A program made the position numbers and the translations under genes. The notes below the pieces were generated by a model. That model saw only the letters and a list, made by a program, of their open reading frames with translations, searched no databases and had not been told where the DNA came from. From contig NC_009379.1 of NCBI RefSeq assembly GCF_000016345.1, positions 992,001-1,056,000 of the forward strand: DNA of 64,000 nucleotides. The letters are read 5' to 3'. Numbering within the stretch: the first letter of the stretch is position 1; each line of letters opens with the position of its first letter. This DNA is from Polynucleobacter asymbioticus QLW-P1DMWA-1. GTDB lineage: Bacteria; Pseudomonadota; Gammaproteobacteria; Burkholderiales; Burkholderiaceae. Below are positions 46,370 to 56,852 of the stretch, piece after piece.

Positions 46370-47890
46370 ATGAACGCACCACAAGCCTACGCATCAAAAG
46401 ACGATATTGGCCACTATGTTGGCGGCTCTCTCATCACCCCTAAAGATGGACGATTTTCTGATGTCTACAATCCTAGCAAAGGAACTGTAGCGCGTCGAGT
46501 AGCTCTAGCCAGCAAACAAGAGGTTGATGCGGCTGTTGCAGTGGCACAAAAGGCATTTGAGACCTGGAGTCTAACCAGTCCCTTACGTCGCTCTCGAATT
46601 CTTTTCAAATACTTAGAGCTTCTCAATGCCAATCGTGATGAATTGGCTGCCATCATTACTGCTGAGCATGGCAAAGTATTTACTGATGCTCAAGGCGAGG
46701 TTACGCGCGGCATAGAAATTGTTGAATTTGCCACAGGTATTCCAGAACTTTTAAAGGGTGATTACACAGAACAAGTTTCTACTGATATTGACAACTGGGT
46801 AATGCGCCAGCCACTTGGTGTTGTTGCCGGCATTACTCCATTCAATTTCCCAGTAATGGTTCCAATGTGGATGTTCCCAATGGCTATTGCCTGTGGAAAT
46901 ACCTTCATCCTCAAACCAAGCCCAACAGATCCTTCGGCATCCCTGTTTATGGCAAAGCTTCTCAAAGAAGCAGGCCTTCCAGATGGCGTCTTTAACGTCG
47001 TTCAAGGCGATAAAGAAGCGGTTGATGCCTTAATAGAAAATCCAGATGTAAAAGCAGTGAGTTTTGTCGGCTCTACACCGATTGCAAACTACATCTACGA
47101 ACGTTGCGCTCATTTTGGCAAACGCTCACAAGCATTGGGTGGCGCCAAGAATCACATGGTTATCATGCCTGATGCCGACATTGAGAAATCGATTGATGCC
47201 TTAATTGGCGCAGCATATGGTTCTGCAGGCGAGCGTTGTATGGCGATCTCAGTTGCAGTTTTAGTTGGTGATGTTGCTGAAAAAATTATGCCTAAATTAA
47301 TTGAGCGCACCAAGACACTCAAGGTTAAGAACGGCATGGAACTTGATGCAGAAATGGGCCCTATTGTTACCAAGGCCGCATTAGAGCGTATTACTGGCTA
47401 TATCGATAGCGGCGTTGCCTCCGGTGCAAAACTCTTGGTAGATGGTCGCGGCTTAAAGGTGCCTGGCCATGAAGATGGCTTCTTTATTGGCGGTACATTA
47501 TTTGACAACGTCACACCTGACATGAAGATCTATCTTGAAGAAATCTTCGGACCAGTACTTTCATGCCTACGTGTTGCTAACTTCACAGAAGCCCTTAATC
47601 TTGTGAATTCTTGTGAATTTGGTAATGGTGTTGCTTGCTTTACTAGCGATGGCAACATTGCCCGAGAATTTGCACGCCGCGTTCAAGTTGGTATGGTTGG
47701 TATCAACGTACCTATTCCAGTGCCAATGGCCTGGCACGGCTTTGGCGGCTGGAAGAAATCCATCTTTGGTGATATGCATGCCTACGGCAAGGAAGGTGTT
47801 CGCTTCTACACCAAGCAAAAGAGCGTGATGCAGCGCTGGCCTGAAAGTATTGCTAAAGGTGCTGAGTTTGTAATGCCTACCTCTAAGTAA
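46370..47890 (+). CDS. mmsA: CoA-acylating methylmalonate-semialdehyde dehydrogenase
   Basis: MmsA converts methylmalonate semialdehyde to propionyl-CoA in valine and related catabolism. The 506 residues have the NAD region [16 protein letters not shown], the [20 protein letters not shown] segment, the MmsA-specific [17 protein letters not shown] and the catalytic cysteine in [17 protein letters not shown] near residue 287. Other mms genes are not adjacent. A strong terminator follows the gene. Confidence 0.95.
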   Translation: MNAPQAYASKDDIGHYVGGSLITPKDGRFSDVYNPSKGTVARRVALASKQEVDAAVAVAQKAFETWSLTSPLRRSRILFKYLELLNANRDELAAIITAEHGKVFTDAQGEVTRGIEIVEFATGIPELLKGDYTEQVSTDIDNWVMRQPLGVVAGITPFNFPVMVPMWMFPMAIACGNTFILKPSPTDPSASLFMAKLLKEAGLPDGVFNVVQGDKEAVDALIENPDVKAVSFVGSTPIANYIYERCAHFGKRSQALGGAKNHMVIMPDADIEKSIDALIGAAYGSAGERCMAISVAVLVGDVAEKIMPKLIERTKTLKVKNGMELDAEMGPIVTKAALERITGYIDSGVASGAKLLVDGRGLKVPGHEDGFFIGGTLFDNVTPDMKIYLEEIFGPVLSCLRVANFTEALNLVNSCEFGNGVACFTSDGNIAREFARRVQVGMVGINVPIPVPMAWHGFGGWKKSIFGDMHAYGKEGVRFYTKQKSVMQRWPESIAKGAEFVMPTSK

Positions 47891-47906
47891 ATTGGCAGTG
47901 CAAGAG

Positions 47907-47934
47907 AAAAAAGCGATCTTCGGATCGCTTTTTT
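47907..47934. terminator. Rho-independent terminator after mmsA
   Basis: AGCGATC and GATCGCT arms with a TTCG tetraloop (47919-47922) are flanked by six A and six T bases. It lies 17 bases after the mmsA stop and can also serve the convergent gene ending at 47956. Confidence 0.95.
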
Positions 47935-47955
47935 ATTTACTTTGAACTTCAATAT

Positions 47956-48447
47956 TTATTGAAGAGTGTTTTTCAGAGAAGGCATCATTGGCATCGCGAG
48001 TACATCGATACCCTCGTCACGCAGCGCATCAGCCTCATCAAGAGTGGTTTGGCCACGGATACTGCGTTCAGGAGCCTCTTTGTAATGAATCTTTCTGGCC
48101 TCATCGGCAAATGAACTTCCTACATCCTCAGATCTTCCCATCAACTCACGCATGCCCTTTAAAAAGGCTGCTTGAACTTGTGCCTCAAGGTGAGAGTGAT
48201 CATTACCTGTGAGGGCCACCACATCACCAGTTGCACTCCCTAAACTTTCATTTTCCTTTGGCACAGCGACAGTCAAAGAGGAAGATTTAGCAATATGAGG
48301 TGCCGAGGGCATCCGAGTAATTTCGGTGTTGTCGCAAACTGGGCACGCAAGCATTCCCTTGTCTTGTTGGGCAAGGCAATCTTCTTCTGAGGCAAACCAG
48401 CCTTCAAAGCGGTGATCCAGTGGGCAAGCGAGGTTGTAAACTTTCAT
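47956..48447 (-). CDS. DUF1178 family protein
   Basis: The 163-residue protein starts MKVYNLACPLDHRFEGWF, with a second pair CPVCDN near residue 36, giving a four-residue Cys/His set that probably binds zinc. The middle is variable and the C terminus RKIHYKEAPERSIRGQTTLDEADALRDEGIDVLAMP is strongly conserved in the family. No function is established. It follows the NUDIX gene, a neighbourhood common downstream of nuoN in Burkholderiales. Confidence 0.9.
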   Translation of the reverse strand: MKVYNLACPLDHRFEGWFASEEDCLAQQDKGMLACPVCDNTEITRMPSAPHIAKSSSLTVAVPKENESLGSATGDVVALTGNDHSHLEAQVQAAFLKGMRELMGRSEDVGSSFADEARKIHYKEAPERSIRGQTTLDEADALRDEGIDVLAMPMMPSLKNTLQ

Positions 48448-48512
48448 AAGACCTATATAGGGGCATAAATGCCAAATTCAATAGGTCTATTTTAATAGGA
48501 ATTGCCCATAAC

Positions 48513-49112
48513 CTAGTTTAAGGGGCTAGGCTCCGCTAAGCCACGGCGATAGCGGTCGAGCCAATAGGCAGAAATGGTTGTTTTGACATCAGTAATCTCA
48601 CCCTCCTCAACCCATACAATTAATTGCTCCAATGGGGCGGCAAAAACATCCAAAAACTCTTCATCATCAAGATGGCTTGGCCCTGGTACAAGTCCTTCAG
48701 CTAAATAGATGTCAATAAATTCAGTTGAATAAGAAATTACGGGATGGATGCGGCGTATATAGCTCCATTTTTTTGCCGTGTAACCAGTTTCTTCCTCTAG
48801 TTCTCGCTGGGCGCACAAAAGATGATTTTCACCAATCTCTAATTTCCCCGCAGGTATTTCAATGCAAGCTTTATTAATTGGGTAGCGAAACTGCCGCTCT
48901 AAGAGCACCCTGCCATCATCCAAAATAGCCACTATGGCAACAGCACCAGGGTGAGTCAAATACTCACGAATGGCCACTTCACCATCAGGCAAAGAAACTT
49001 TATCCCGTTTCATTTTCAAAAAAATCCCTCCGTAGATATCTTCGCTAGAAATAACATCCTCACGAAGATGTTTATCACCCAGAGGTAAATCTTGAAATGA
49101 TTTTTCAGTCAT
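48513..49112 (-). CDS. NUDIX hydrolase, ADP-ribose pyrophosphatase type
   Basis: The 199-residue protein has a full NUDIX box, with the glycine of PAGKLEIGE and the REL-EEETGY element near residues 90-115, and the surrounding GAVAIVAILDDGRVLLERQFRYP of the NudF/ADP-ribose pyrophosphatase group. It hydrolyses ADP-ribose or a related nucleoside diphosphate. It lies downstream of the nuo operon, beyond a terminator, on the same strand. Confidence 0.9.
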   Translation of the reverse strand: MTEKSFQDLPLGDKHLREDVISSEDIYGGIFLKMKRDKVSLPDGEVAIREYLTHPGAVAIVAILDDGRVLLERQFRYPINKACIEIPAGKLEIGENHLLCAQRELEEETGYTAKKWSYIRRIHPVISYSTEFIDIYLAEGLVPGPSHLDDEEFLDVFAAPLEQLIVWVEEGEITDVKTTISAYWLDRYRRGLAEPSPLN

Positions 49113-49190
49113 AAGTTTTGAGATAGTCGAAATTACACAATGTTATTTATAAAGAATGACAAATTAGTGTCATTGCGCCGTCAAAACAAT

Positions 49191-49212
49191 AAAGGCCCCT
49201 AACGGAGCCTTT
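49191..49212 (-). terminator. Terminator of the nuo operon
   Basis: AAAGGC and CC arms pair with GG and GCCTTT around a TAAC loop with one mismatch. On the minus strand it lies 22 bases after the nuoN stop and is followed by ATTGTTTTG. Confidence 0.75.
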
Positions 49213-49233
49213 ATACAGTAGATACCACTAGAC

Positions 49234-50733
49234 TCAAGAACCTAGTAAAGTTCTACGCATAGCCTCAAGGCAAATACTCATCAGGCCAGCTGGAACTATA
49301 CCGATCACCAAAACCAAGATAGCATTCAAACTTAAAATTCCCTTGGCAAATAAAGAGCCGGTAACAGTAACTTCATGAGCAGGTTCATCAAAGTACATTA
49401 CCTTAACTACCCTGAGATAGTAGAAAGCGCCGATCAAAGAAGCTAAAACAGCAATCACAGCTAAAAATGTGTGCTCAGCATCAACCAAAGCTTCCAAAAC
49501 ACCTAACTTACCTGCAAAACCCACTGTTGGCGGGATGCCTGCAAGAGAGAACATCATGACCAGGCCAATAAATGCAAACCAAGGATGTTTCTTATTCAAA
49601 CCCTTAAGACCGTCTAAGGTCTCGCAGTCATAACCTTTGCGAGACAAGATCATCAGCAATCCGAAACTACCTAAAGTAGTTAACACATAGGTAACAACAT
49701 AAAACAGAGCAGCACTAAAGGCATGGTCGTCAAAAACAGAAAGCATTCCTAGCAAAACAAAGCCCATTTGAGCAATTGCCGAGTAAGCAAGCATACGTTT
49801 CACATTGGTTTGCGCAATAGCAGTCACGTTACCAACTACCAATGACAGAACGGCGAGCAACACCAACATGGGTTGCCAATCACCTAAAAGAGGCAACAAG
49901 GTATTTACCAATAGGCGGAACAACAATGCAAATGCAGCTAGCTTCGGTGCCGCCGCAATCATGAGTGTTACAGCTGTAGGGGCGCCTTGATAAACATCAG
50001 GAACCCACATGTGGAATGGCACTACACCTAATTTGAAAGCTAGACCTGCCACAATAAATACCAAGCCAAAAGCCATCACCAAATGATTCACACGAGGATC
50101 AGCAACCGTTTTAAAGATTTCTATCAAATCTAAAGAGCCGGTTACGCCGTAGAGCATAGACATGCCATAAAGGAGAAAGCCCGAAGCTAAAGCACCAAGG
50201 ATGAAATACTTAATTGCTGCCTCAACGCTTTTTTCGCTGTTATGACGCATCGCCACCAATGCATAGGTAGGCAAAGCCATCAGCTCAAGGCCGAGGTAAA
50301 GAGTCAACAGATTGGCGCCAGAAATTAATACAAATTGACCTAATAAAGCCAATAGAGCCAACACAATGAAATCGGGGCGAAACAGTCCGCGGTCCTTCAA
50401 GTATTGCTTTGAATAAATCAAGCTAACTAATACGGCGCCACTTGAACACGCTTTTAACAAATTAGAAAGTGGATCAGATTGGAATAAGCCATTCATTGCA
50501 ACCAATGAGACATCGCCAAGGCGGCCTAGAAAAGCGAAAATCAGATACGCCAACAAAATCAGCGAAAAGAAATAGACAAACCCAACGCCGCGCGGGGTAT
50601 GGAAAATATCTTGCTCGACACCAGGGGTTGATGTCACCCTCTCGCGCACATAGACACTAGCTACCAATAGTAAGCAGGTGGCTATGAGTAAAACGAGTTC
50701 TGGCAGGACGGCGTATAGATCGAATGCTTGCAT
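49234..50733 (-). CDS. nuoN: NADH-quinone oxidoreductase subunit N
   Basis: NuoN is an antiporter-like proton-pumping subunit of complex I. The 499 residues form about 14 hydrophobic segments, with the proton-channel region [34 protein letters not shown] holding the key Glu and Lys, and [16 protein letters not shown]. It ends the operon 10 bases after nuoM. Confidence 0.97.
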   Translation of the reverse strand: MQAFDLYAVLPELVLLIATCLLLVASVYVRERVTSTPGVEQDIFHTPRGVGFVYFFSLILLAYLIFAFLGRLGDVSLVAMNGLFQSDPLSNLLKACSSGAVLVSLIYSKQYLKDRGLFRPDFIVLALLALLGQFVLISGANLLTLYLGLELMALPTYALVAMRHNSEKSVEAAIKYFILGALASGFLLYGMSMLYGVTGSLDLIEIFKTVADPRVNHLVMAFGLVFIVAGLAFKLGVVPFHMWVPDVYQGAPTAVTLMIAAAPKLAAFALLFRLLVNTLLPLLGDWQPMLVLLAVLSLVVGNVTAIAQTNVKRMLAYSAIAQMGFVLLGMLSVFDDHAFSAALFYVVTYVLTTLGSFGLLMILSRKGYDCETLDGLKGLNKKHPWFAFIGLVMMFSLAGIPPTVGFAGKLGVLEALVDAEHTFLAVIAVLASLIGAFYYLRVVKVMYFDEPAHEVTVTGSLFAKGILSLNAILVLVIGIVPAGLMSICLEAMRRTLLGS

Positions 50734-50743
50734 TTGCTTTTAC

Positions 50744-52210
50744 TCAGAGTTTGCTAACAGCAACGTGCTGAAGCAGATTAATTACAGCCGGATGAATAAT
50801 GTCAGTAAAAGGTTTTGGATAAACACCCATACCAATTACACAAATAGACAGGACCGCCATCATGAAATATTCGCGGAAGTTAAGGTCCTTAAGCTCTTCT
50901 ACATGAGCATTATTTACGGCGCCAAAAAATACGCGTTTAACCATCCATAAAGAATATGCAGCGCCAAGAATTAATGCTGTGGCCGCCAAAATTCCAATGA
51001 CAAAATCGTAATCAACAGCTGCCAGAATTACCATGAACTCGCCAACGAAACCAGAAGTTGCTGGTAAACCGCAATTGGCCATCGCCATCAACACTGCAAA
51101 AGCGGTGAAGGCAGGCATACGATGCACAACACCTCCGTAATCTGCAATTTGACGTGTATGCATACGGTCGTAGAGTACGCCGATGGATAAGAACATCGCG
51201 CCAGCTACAAAGCCATGTGAAATCATTTGCACAATACCACCCTCAATACCCAAAGGGCTAAAGAGGAAGAATCCGAGCGTAACAAAGCCCATGTGCGCTA
51301 CAGATGAGTATGCAACCAACTTTTTCATATCCTTTTGCACTAAGGCAACTGCGCCAACGTAAATCACAGCAACTAAGGATAAGAAAATGACGAAAGGTCC
51401 AAGATATTGACTTGCATCTGGCGCTATAGGCAAAGAGAAGCGCAGGAAACCGTAAGCCCCCAACTTCAACATAATCGCCGCCAGCACAACAGAACCACCA
51501 GTTGGAGCTTCAACGTGTACATCTGGTAACCAGGTATGCAGCGGCCACATTGGAACCTTGACTGCAAATGCCATGAAGAATGCAAAGAACAATAATATTT
51601 GCTCGACAATATCAAGACGGGCATTTTGCCAAGTCAAGATATCGAAGGTGTTGGTTACGTTATAGAGGTACAGCATTGCAACTAGTGTTAGCAAGGAGCC
51701 TAACAAGGTATACAAAAAGAACTTGAACGCTGCATAGATACGGTTATGACCACCCCATACGCCAATGATGATGTACATCGGAATTAAGGTTGCTTCAAAG
51801 AAGACATAGAACAGCAAAGCATCTAGGGCACAAAAGACACCAATCATTAATCCAGAAAGAATCATGAATGAGGCCATGTATTGAGAGACTTTGGTTTCAA
51901 TGACTTCCCAAGCGGCAATAACAACAAATATATTGATAAATGCGGTTAAAACAATGAACCAAACTGAAATACCGTCAATACCAAGGTGGTAATTGATGTC
52001 ATAGCGCGGAATCCAACTCATCTTCTCGACAAATTGCATTCCAGGGTTGGCGATATCGAAATTCAATACCAATGGGAGTGTCGCAATAAAGCTAATCACA
52101 GCACCAATTAGCGCTAACCAGCGAACACCTGCGGTCGGTCTCTCGGACCCATAAAACAAAATAATGAGTCCAAAGACTATTGGGGTCCAGATGGCATAAG
52201 AAAGAATCAT
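50744..52210 (-). CDS. nuoM: NADH-quinone oxidoreductase subunit M
   Basis: NuoM is the second antiporter-like subunit. The 488 residues show the expected helices, with DGISVWFIVLTAFINIF early, the half-channel FFEATLIPMYIIIGVWGG with its glutamate, FFLYTLLGSLLTLVAMLYLY and LVAYSSVAHMGFVTLG. It lies between nuoL (25 bases upstream) and nuoN. Confidence 0.97.
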   Translation of the reverse strand: MILSYAIWTPIVFGLIILFYGSERPTAGVRWLALIGAVISFIATLPLVLNFDIANPGMQFVEKMSWIPRYDINYHLGIDGISVWFIVLTAFINIFVVIAAWEVIETKVSQYMASFMILSGLMIGVFCALDALLFYVFFEATLIPMYIIIGVWGGHNRIYAAFKFFLYTLLGSLLTLVAMLYLYNVTNTFDILTWQNARLDIVEQILLFFAFFMAFAVKVPMWPLHTWLPDVHVEAPTGGSVVLAAIMLKLGAYGFLRFSLPIAPDASQYLGPFVIFLSLVAVIYVGAVALVQKDMKKLVAYSSVAHMGFVTLGFFLFSPLGIEGGIVQMISHGFVAGAMFLSIGVLYDRMHTRQIADYGGVVHRMPAFTAFAVLMAMANCGLPATSGFVGEFMVILAAVDYDFVIGILAATALILGAAYSLWMVKRVFFGAVNNAHVEELKDLNFREYFMMAVLSICVIGMGVYPKPFTDIIHPAVINLLQHVAVSKL

Positions 52211-52234
52211 GATGGCTACTTAAGTAACAAAGGC

Positions 52235-54292
52235 CTAGCGAACAAAAGGCAGGTAAGCGTACAAAACCCAAGCCAACAAAACCGCTAAGCCCGCAATCAT
52301 TGCGAAAGCATAGTGATAGAGATAGCCGGATTGCAAATGGCGAATCACACCAGCAAAGCGCCCTACTGCGTGCGCACTGCCGTTAACAAAGAACCCGTCA
52401 ATCACCTTCTGATCGCCGCGATGCCACAAGAAACTACCAATCCAAATAAGACCCTTAGCAAATACGGCCTGATTGAAATCATCTAAGTAGTATTTGTTAT
52501 CAAGCAATTTTTTGATTGGCGCAAATGCCTCTGCAAATTTCGCTGGCAATTTAGGAGCCCACAGATATCCAATGGCAGCAGTAAGAACACCCAGGGCAAC
52601 TAGCAACAACACTGGTGATGTAAATGCATGAATTGCCATTGCCACTGGACCATGAAACTCTTCCGCCAAATCTTTCATGACTGGATGGCGCGCAAGATCA
52701 ATAAAGATAGAGTCGCCAAAATAAGTACCAAACAAGAGCGGGCTAATGGTGTAAAAGCCAATGATGACGGAAGGTATCGCCAATAAGATCAATGGCAATG
52801 TCACCACAATTGGGGACTCATGAGGCTTTTGACCAGGAGCTAAACCATGATGCGCATGATCATCGCCCTGCTCAGGATGCTGGTGATGATCGTGTGCATG
52901 AGCATCGGCATGACCCCAACGCGCCTTACCGTGGAATACCCAGAAGTACAGGCGGAAAGAATACAAAGCTGTTACAAAAACACTAGCCATCACAGCGAAG
53001 TAAGCAAAACCAGATCCTGGAATATCACTTGCAGCTACTGCTTCAATAATTGAGTCCTTGGAATAGAAACCAGAGAAGAATGGTGTACCGATCAAAGCCA
53101 GATTACCTAAAAGCATCATCAAGCAAGTAATTGGCATGTACTTCCAGAGACCACCCATCTTGCGCATGTCTTGTTCATGATGCATACCCAGAATGACACT
53201 ACCAGCAGCAAGGAACAGTAAGGCCTTAAAGAAAGCATGGGTCATTAAATGAAAGATTGCCACTGGATATGCAGAGACTCCTAAGGCGATCGTCATATAA
53301 CCAAGCTGAGACAGGGTTGAGTATGCGACAACGCGTTTGATGTCGTTTTGTACGATGCCCAAAAAGCCCATAAATAAAGCCGTGATTGATCCAATGACCA
53401 AAATAAAGCTGAGTGCAACGTCAGAGAGCTCAAACAGTGGCGACATCCGTGACACCATAAAAATACCTGCTGTAACCATCGTCGCAGCATGAATTAATGC
53501 AGAAATCGGCGTTGGGCCTTCCATTGAGTCTGGCAACCAAACATGCAGTGGGAATTGAGCTGATTTACCCATCGCGCCAATAAATAAACAAATGCAAATA
53601 ACCGTCATTAAATTCCAGCTTGTGCCGGGCAATGTTTGCGCAGCTAAAGCGGTATTTTGAGAAAAGATGACGTCATATTGCATGGAGCCAGTACTTGCCA
53701 GTAGCAAACCAATTCCTAAAATGAAGCCAAAGTCACCAACACGGTTAACCAAGAAGGCCTTCATATTGGCAAACACTGCTGATTGACGTTCGAAATAAAA
53801 GCCAATCAATAAATAAGAAACAACCCCAACAGCCTCCCAGCCAAAGAAGAGCTGAAGAAGGTTGTTACTCATTACCAACATCAACATGGCAAAGGTAAAT
53901 AAAGAGATGTATGAGAAGAAGCGGTTATAACCCTCCTCACCCTTCATATAGCCAATCGTATAGATGTGAACCATCAAAGACACAAAGGTCACAACACACA
54001 TCATGGTTGCAGTCAAAGGATCAATTAAGAAGCCAATATCTAAATTGAGCTCACCCAGTTGCATCCAGCGATAGACCGTACCATTGAAATAAAAACCATC
54101 CATGACTTGCACTAAAACATTGCAAGAAAGAACAAAGGCAATCATTACGCCCAAGATGGTTACGAACTGACATGCTCCGTGCCCTATGCGGTTACCGCCA
54201 AGCTTAGTACCAAAGAAGCCGGCAATCATTGAACCAATTAATGGTGCCAGTGGAATCGCGCAGAGAACGGGAATATTTAAGGTCAATTGCAT
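52235..54292 (-). CDS. nuoL: NADH-quinone oxidoreductase subunit L, with a His-rich loop
   Basis: NuoL is the distal antiporter-like subunit with the long lateral helix. The 685 residues contain FFGWEAVGVVSYLLIGFYFE, MGKSAQFPLHVWLPDSMEGPTPISALIHAATMV and VVAYSTLSQLGYM motifs. An insertion around residues 457-485 is extremely rich in His and Asp (AHAHDHHQHPEQGDDHAHH), probably an exposed loop between late membrane helices that could bind metal. It starts three bases after nuoK. Confidence 0.97.
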   Translation of the reverse strand: MQLTLNIPVLCAIPLAPLIGSMIAGFFGTKLGGNRIGHGACQFVTILGVMIAFVLSCNVLVQVMDGFYFNGTVYRWMQLGELNLDIGFLIDPLTATMMCVVTFVSLMVHIYTIGYMKGEEGYNRFFSYISLFTFAMLMLVMSNNLLQLFFGWEAVGVVSYLLIGFYFERQSAVFANMKAFLVNRVGDFGFILGIGLLLASTGSMQYDVIFSQNTALAAQTLPGTSWNLMTVICICLFIGAMGKSAQFPLHVWLPDSMEGPTPISALIHAATMVTAGIFMVSRMSPLFELSDVALSFILVIGSITALFMGFLGIVQNDIKRVVAYSTLSQLGYMTIALGVSAYPVAIFHLMTHAFFKALLFLAAGSVILGMHHEQDMRKMGGLWKYMPITCLMMLLGNLALIGTPFFSGFYSKDSIIEAVAASDIPGSGFAYFAVMASVFVTALYSFRLYFWVFHGKARWGHADAHAHDHHQHPEQGDDHAHHGLAPGQKPHESPIVVTLPLILLAIPSVIIGFYTISPLLFGTYFGDSIFIDLARHPVMKDLAEEFHGPVAMAIHAFTSPVLLLVALGVLTAAIGYLWAPKLPAKFAEAFAPIKKLLDNKYYLDDFNQAVFAKGLIWIGSFLWHRGDQKVIDGFFVNGSAHAVGRFAGVIRHLQSGYLYHYAFAMIAGLAVLLAWVLYAYLPFVR

Positions 54293-54294
54293 GA

Positions 54295-54603
54295 CTAGCC
54301 TTTTAGGTGGTCAAGATCATCAGCATTAATGGTGTCTACCTTACGGAATAGAACAACCAAAATTGCTAAACCGATAGCTGCTTCAGCAGCTGCCACAGTC
54401 AAAATAAAGAATACAAATACTTGACCTGCCATATCACCCAAATAGTGGGAGAAAGCAACGAAGTTCATGTTTACTGAGAGGAGCATTAATTCAATGGCCA
54501 TCAATAAAACAATCACGTTCTTACGATTCAAGAAAATACCGATAACGCTAGTCGCAAACAAGATTGCGCCTAATACCAAATAATGGGCGAGAGTAATAGT
54601 CAT
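54295..54603 (-). CDS. nuoK: NADH-quinone oxidoreductase subunit K
   Basis: This 102-residue protein has three membrane helices with the conserved glutamates in [14 protein letters not shown] and [12 protein letters not shown] that relay protons. It overlaps nuoJ by four bases (ATGA). Confidence 0.97.
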   Translation of the reverse strand: MTITLAHYLVLGAILFATSVIGIFLNRKNVIVLLMAIELMLLSVNMNFVAFSHYLGDMAGQVFVFFILTVAAAEAAIGLAILVVLFRKVDTINADDLDHLKG

Positions 54604-55247
54604 TTCTTTTCCCCTCTGCTATCTTGCTTTGCAGCCATATCAGAATCCATCTTGACAATACGCATACGATCAGCCGCCACCACGTTCACCTGCTCATGAA
54701 TATTTTGTGACTTGGAATCTTTGCGATTGCGCAATGTGAGAGCAACAGCAGCAATAATGGCGACCAAGAGGATAACGCCAGCAATTTCAAAAGCATAGAC
54801 GTAGTCAACAAATATCAGCATACCCAAAGCTTGAGTATTGTTTGCCATCATCTCTTCAGGCATTGGCTGTACCGGTGTATCGGTACCAATGAAGCTGCGA
54901 ATGATCACGATGGACAATTCAAGAACAATCACCGTACCCATTAAGAAAGCAACAGGCAGGAATTTTTTAAAGTCACGGCGTAAATGCTCAATGTCGAGAT
55001 CGAGCATCATCACAACGAATAAGAACAGCACCATTACAGCGCCCACATAAACTAAGATCAGGGCTAAGCTAAGGAATTCAGCTTTAAGCAGCATCCAGAG
55101 ACCAGATGCACAAAAGAATGCCAAAACTAAAAATAAAGCCGCATGAACAGGATTGCGAGCGGTGATCACACGTAATGCAGAGATAACTAATAGCCCTGCA
55201 AATCCGTAGAAGAAAACGGCAAATAAAGTAGATGGATCGAATGTCAT
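54600..55247 (-). CDS. nuoJ: NADH-quinone oxidoreductase subunit J
   Basis: NuoJ has five membrane helices; the conserved [19 protein letters not shown] helix with the pi-bulge tyrosine is near residue 60. The 215 residues include a polar C-terminal tail of about 45 residues. It lies between nuoI (20 bases) and nuoK. Confidence 0.96.
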   Translation of the reverse strand: MTFDPSTLFAVFFYGFAGLLVISALRVITARNPVHAALFLVLAFFCASGLWMLLKAEFLSLALILVYVGAVMVLFLFVVMMLDLDIEHLRRDFKKFLPVAFLMGTVIVLELSIVIIRSFIGTDTPVQPMPEEMMANNTQALGMLIFVDYVYAFEIAGVILLVAIIAAVALTLRNRKDSKSQNIHEQVNVVAADRMRIVKMDSDMAAKQDSRGEKK

Positions 55248-55267
55248 TTTATATAGGCTCTATTCGA

Positions 55268-55759
55268 TTAACGATAAGGTGCATCAATGGCACGGTTTAC
55301 GGCAATATCTTTTTCATACTTATCGCCAACAGCTAACAACATATCTTTTGTAAAGTACAAATCGCCGCGTTTATCGCCAAAATATTCAAAAATATTAGTT
55401 TCAACAATTGCATCGACAGGACATGCCTCTTCGCAGAAGCCGCAGAAAATACATTTCGTTAGATCGATGTCGTATCGTGAAGTGCGACGCGTACCATCAT
55501 CACGCTCAGCAGTTTCAATAGTAATTGCATATGCCGGACATACCGCCTCACATAATTTACAACCAATACAACGCTCTTCGCCATTTTCATAACGGCGTAA
55601 TGCATGTAGCCCACGAAAACGATTGGACAAAGGCGTCTTCTCTTCTGGATATTGAATAGTAATTTTTGGCTTGAAAAGATAACGGCCGGTGATAGACATA
55701 CCGGTCAAGATGTCTTTAAGCATTAAGCTATCGAGGAATTGGGAAATTTTCTTAAACAT
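55268..55759 (-). CDS. nuoI: NADH-quinone oxidoreductase subunit I
   Basis: NuoI carries clusters N6a and N6b. The 163 residues contain two 4Fe-4S motifs, [13 protein letters not shown] and [15 protein letters not shown], at about 62-75 and 101-115. It begins 11 bases after nuoH. Confidence 0.98.
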   Translation of the reverse strand: MFKKISQFLDSLMLKDILTGMSITGRYLFKPKITIQYPEEKTPLSNRFRGLHALRRYENGEERCIGCKLCEAVCPAYAITIETAERDDGTRRTSRYDIDLTKCIFCGFCEEACPVDAIVETNIFEYFGDKRGDLYFTKDMLLAVGDKYEKDIAVNRAIDAPYR

Positions 55760-55770
55760 GATTGATCAAC

Positions 55771-56844
55771 TTATTTCCAAATATTCCATGGGGATACAAC
55801 CCACGCGCCGATAACAACCACCCAGAATACTGAGATGGGAATAAAAATCTTCCAGCCCAAACGCATAATTTGGTCGTAACGATAACGAGGTAAAGTTGCG
55901 CGCAACCAAATAACGCAGGACAACAAGAAGAATGTCTTACCAAAAAGCCAGAAGAAGCCAGGAATATCACGCAGGATAGGTAAATCCACAATTGGTAACC
56001 AACCACCTAAGAACATGATTGAAGCTACAGCAGCAATCAAAATCATGTTTGCGTATTCAGCTAGGAAGAACATGGCAAATGACATGCCTGAGTATTCAAC
56101 CATATGACCTGCAACGATCTCAGACTCGCCTTCGACCACGTCAAATGGATGACGGTTAGTTTCAGCAACACCTGAAATAAAGTAGATCAAGAACATCGGC
56201 AGGAGTGGCAACCAATTCCAGGAAAGGAAATTCAGGCCCAAATGAGCAAAATAGCCCTGCTCTTGTGAGGCAACAATGTCACTGAGGTTCAATGAACCAG
56301 AAGTAAGAAGAACGGTAACTAATGCGAAGCCCATTGCGATTTCATAAGAAATCATTTGAGCTGATGCACGCATTGCTCCAAGAAATGGATATTTAGAGTT
56401 AGATGACCAGCCCGCTAAGATCACTCCATAGACACCAATTGATGAAATAGCCATGATGTAGAGGAGTCCGGCATTAACATCAGCTAACACCATCTTTGCC
56501 TGAAATGGAATTACAGCCCAAGCTGCAAAGGCAGGCATGATGACCATAATTGGCGCAATGAAGTACAACACTTTGCTAGCTTTAGCAGGAGCGATGATTT
56601 CCTTCATTAAGAGCTTTAACGCATCGGCGATAGGCTGCAATAAACCCAATGGACCAACGCGATTTGGCCCAAGACGAATGTGCATCCAACCAATTAACTT
56701 ACGCTCCCAGAGAGTCAAATAAGCTACACATCCAAACATTGGCAAAACAATAATGACGATGCGAACTAGCGCCCATACTAATGGCCACAGCGAACCAAAT
56801 ATAGCCTCGCCTTGGGTGGTAATGAGGTTCAAGAAATTATCCAT
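55771..56844 (-). CDS. nuoH: NADH-quinone oxidoreductase subunit H
   Basis: NuoH forms much of the quinone site at the junction with the peripheral arm. The 357 residues have about eight helices, with [21 protein letters not shown], the loop [24 protein letters not shown] and [18 protein letters not shown]. It starts nine bases after nuoG. Confidence 0.97.
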   Translation of the reverse strand: MDNFLNLITTQGEAIFGSLWPLVWALVRIVIIVLPMFGCVAYLTLWERKLIGWMHIRLGPNRVGPLGLLQPIADALKLLMKEIIAPAKASKVLYFIAPIMVIMPAFAAWAVIPFQAKMVLADVNAGLLYIMAISSIGVYGVILAGWSSNSKYPFLGAMRASAQMISYEIAMGFALVTVLLTSGSLNLSDIVASQEQGYFAHLGLNFLSWNWLPLLPMFLIYFISGVAETNRHPFDVVEGESEIVAGHMVEYSGMSFAMFFLAEYANMILIAAVASIMFLGGWLPIVDLPILRDIPGFFWLFGKTFFLLSCVIWLRATLPRYRYDQIMRLGWKIFIPISVFWVVVIGAWVVSPWNIWK

Positions 56845-56852
56845 CTCGTACC

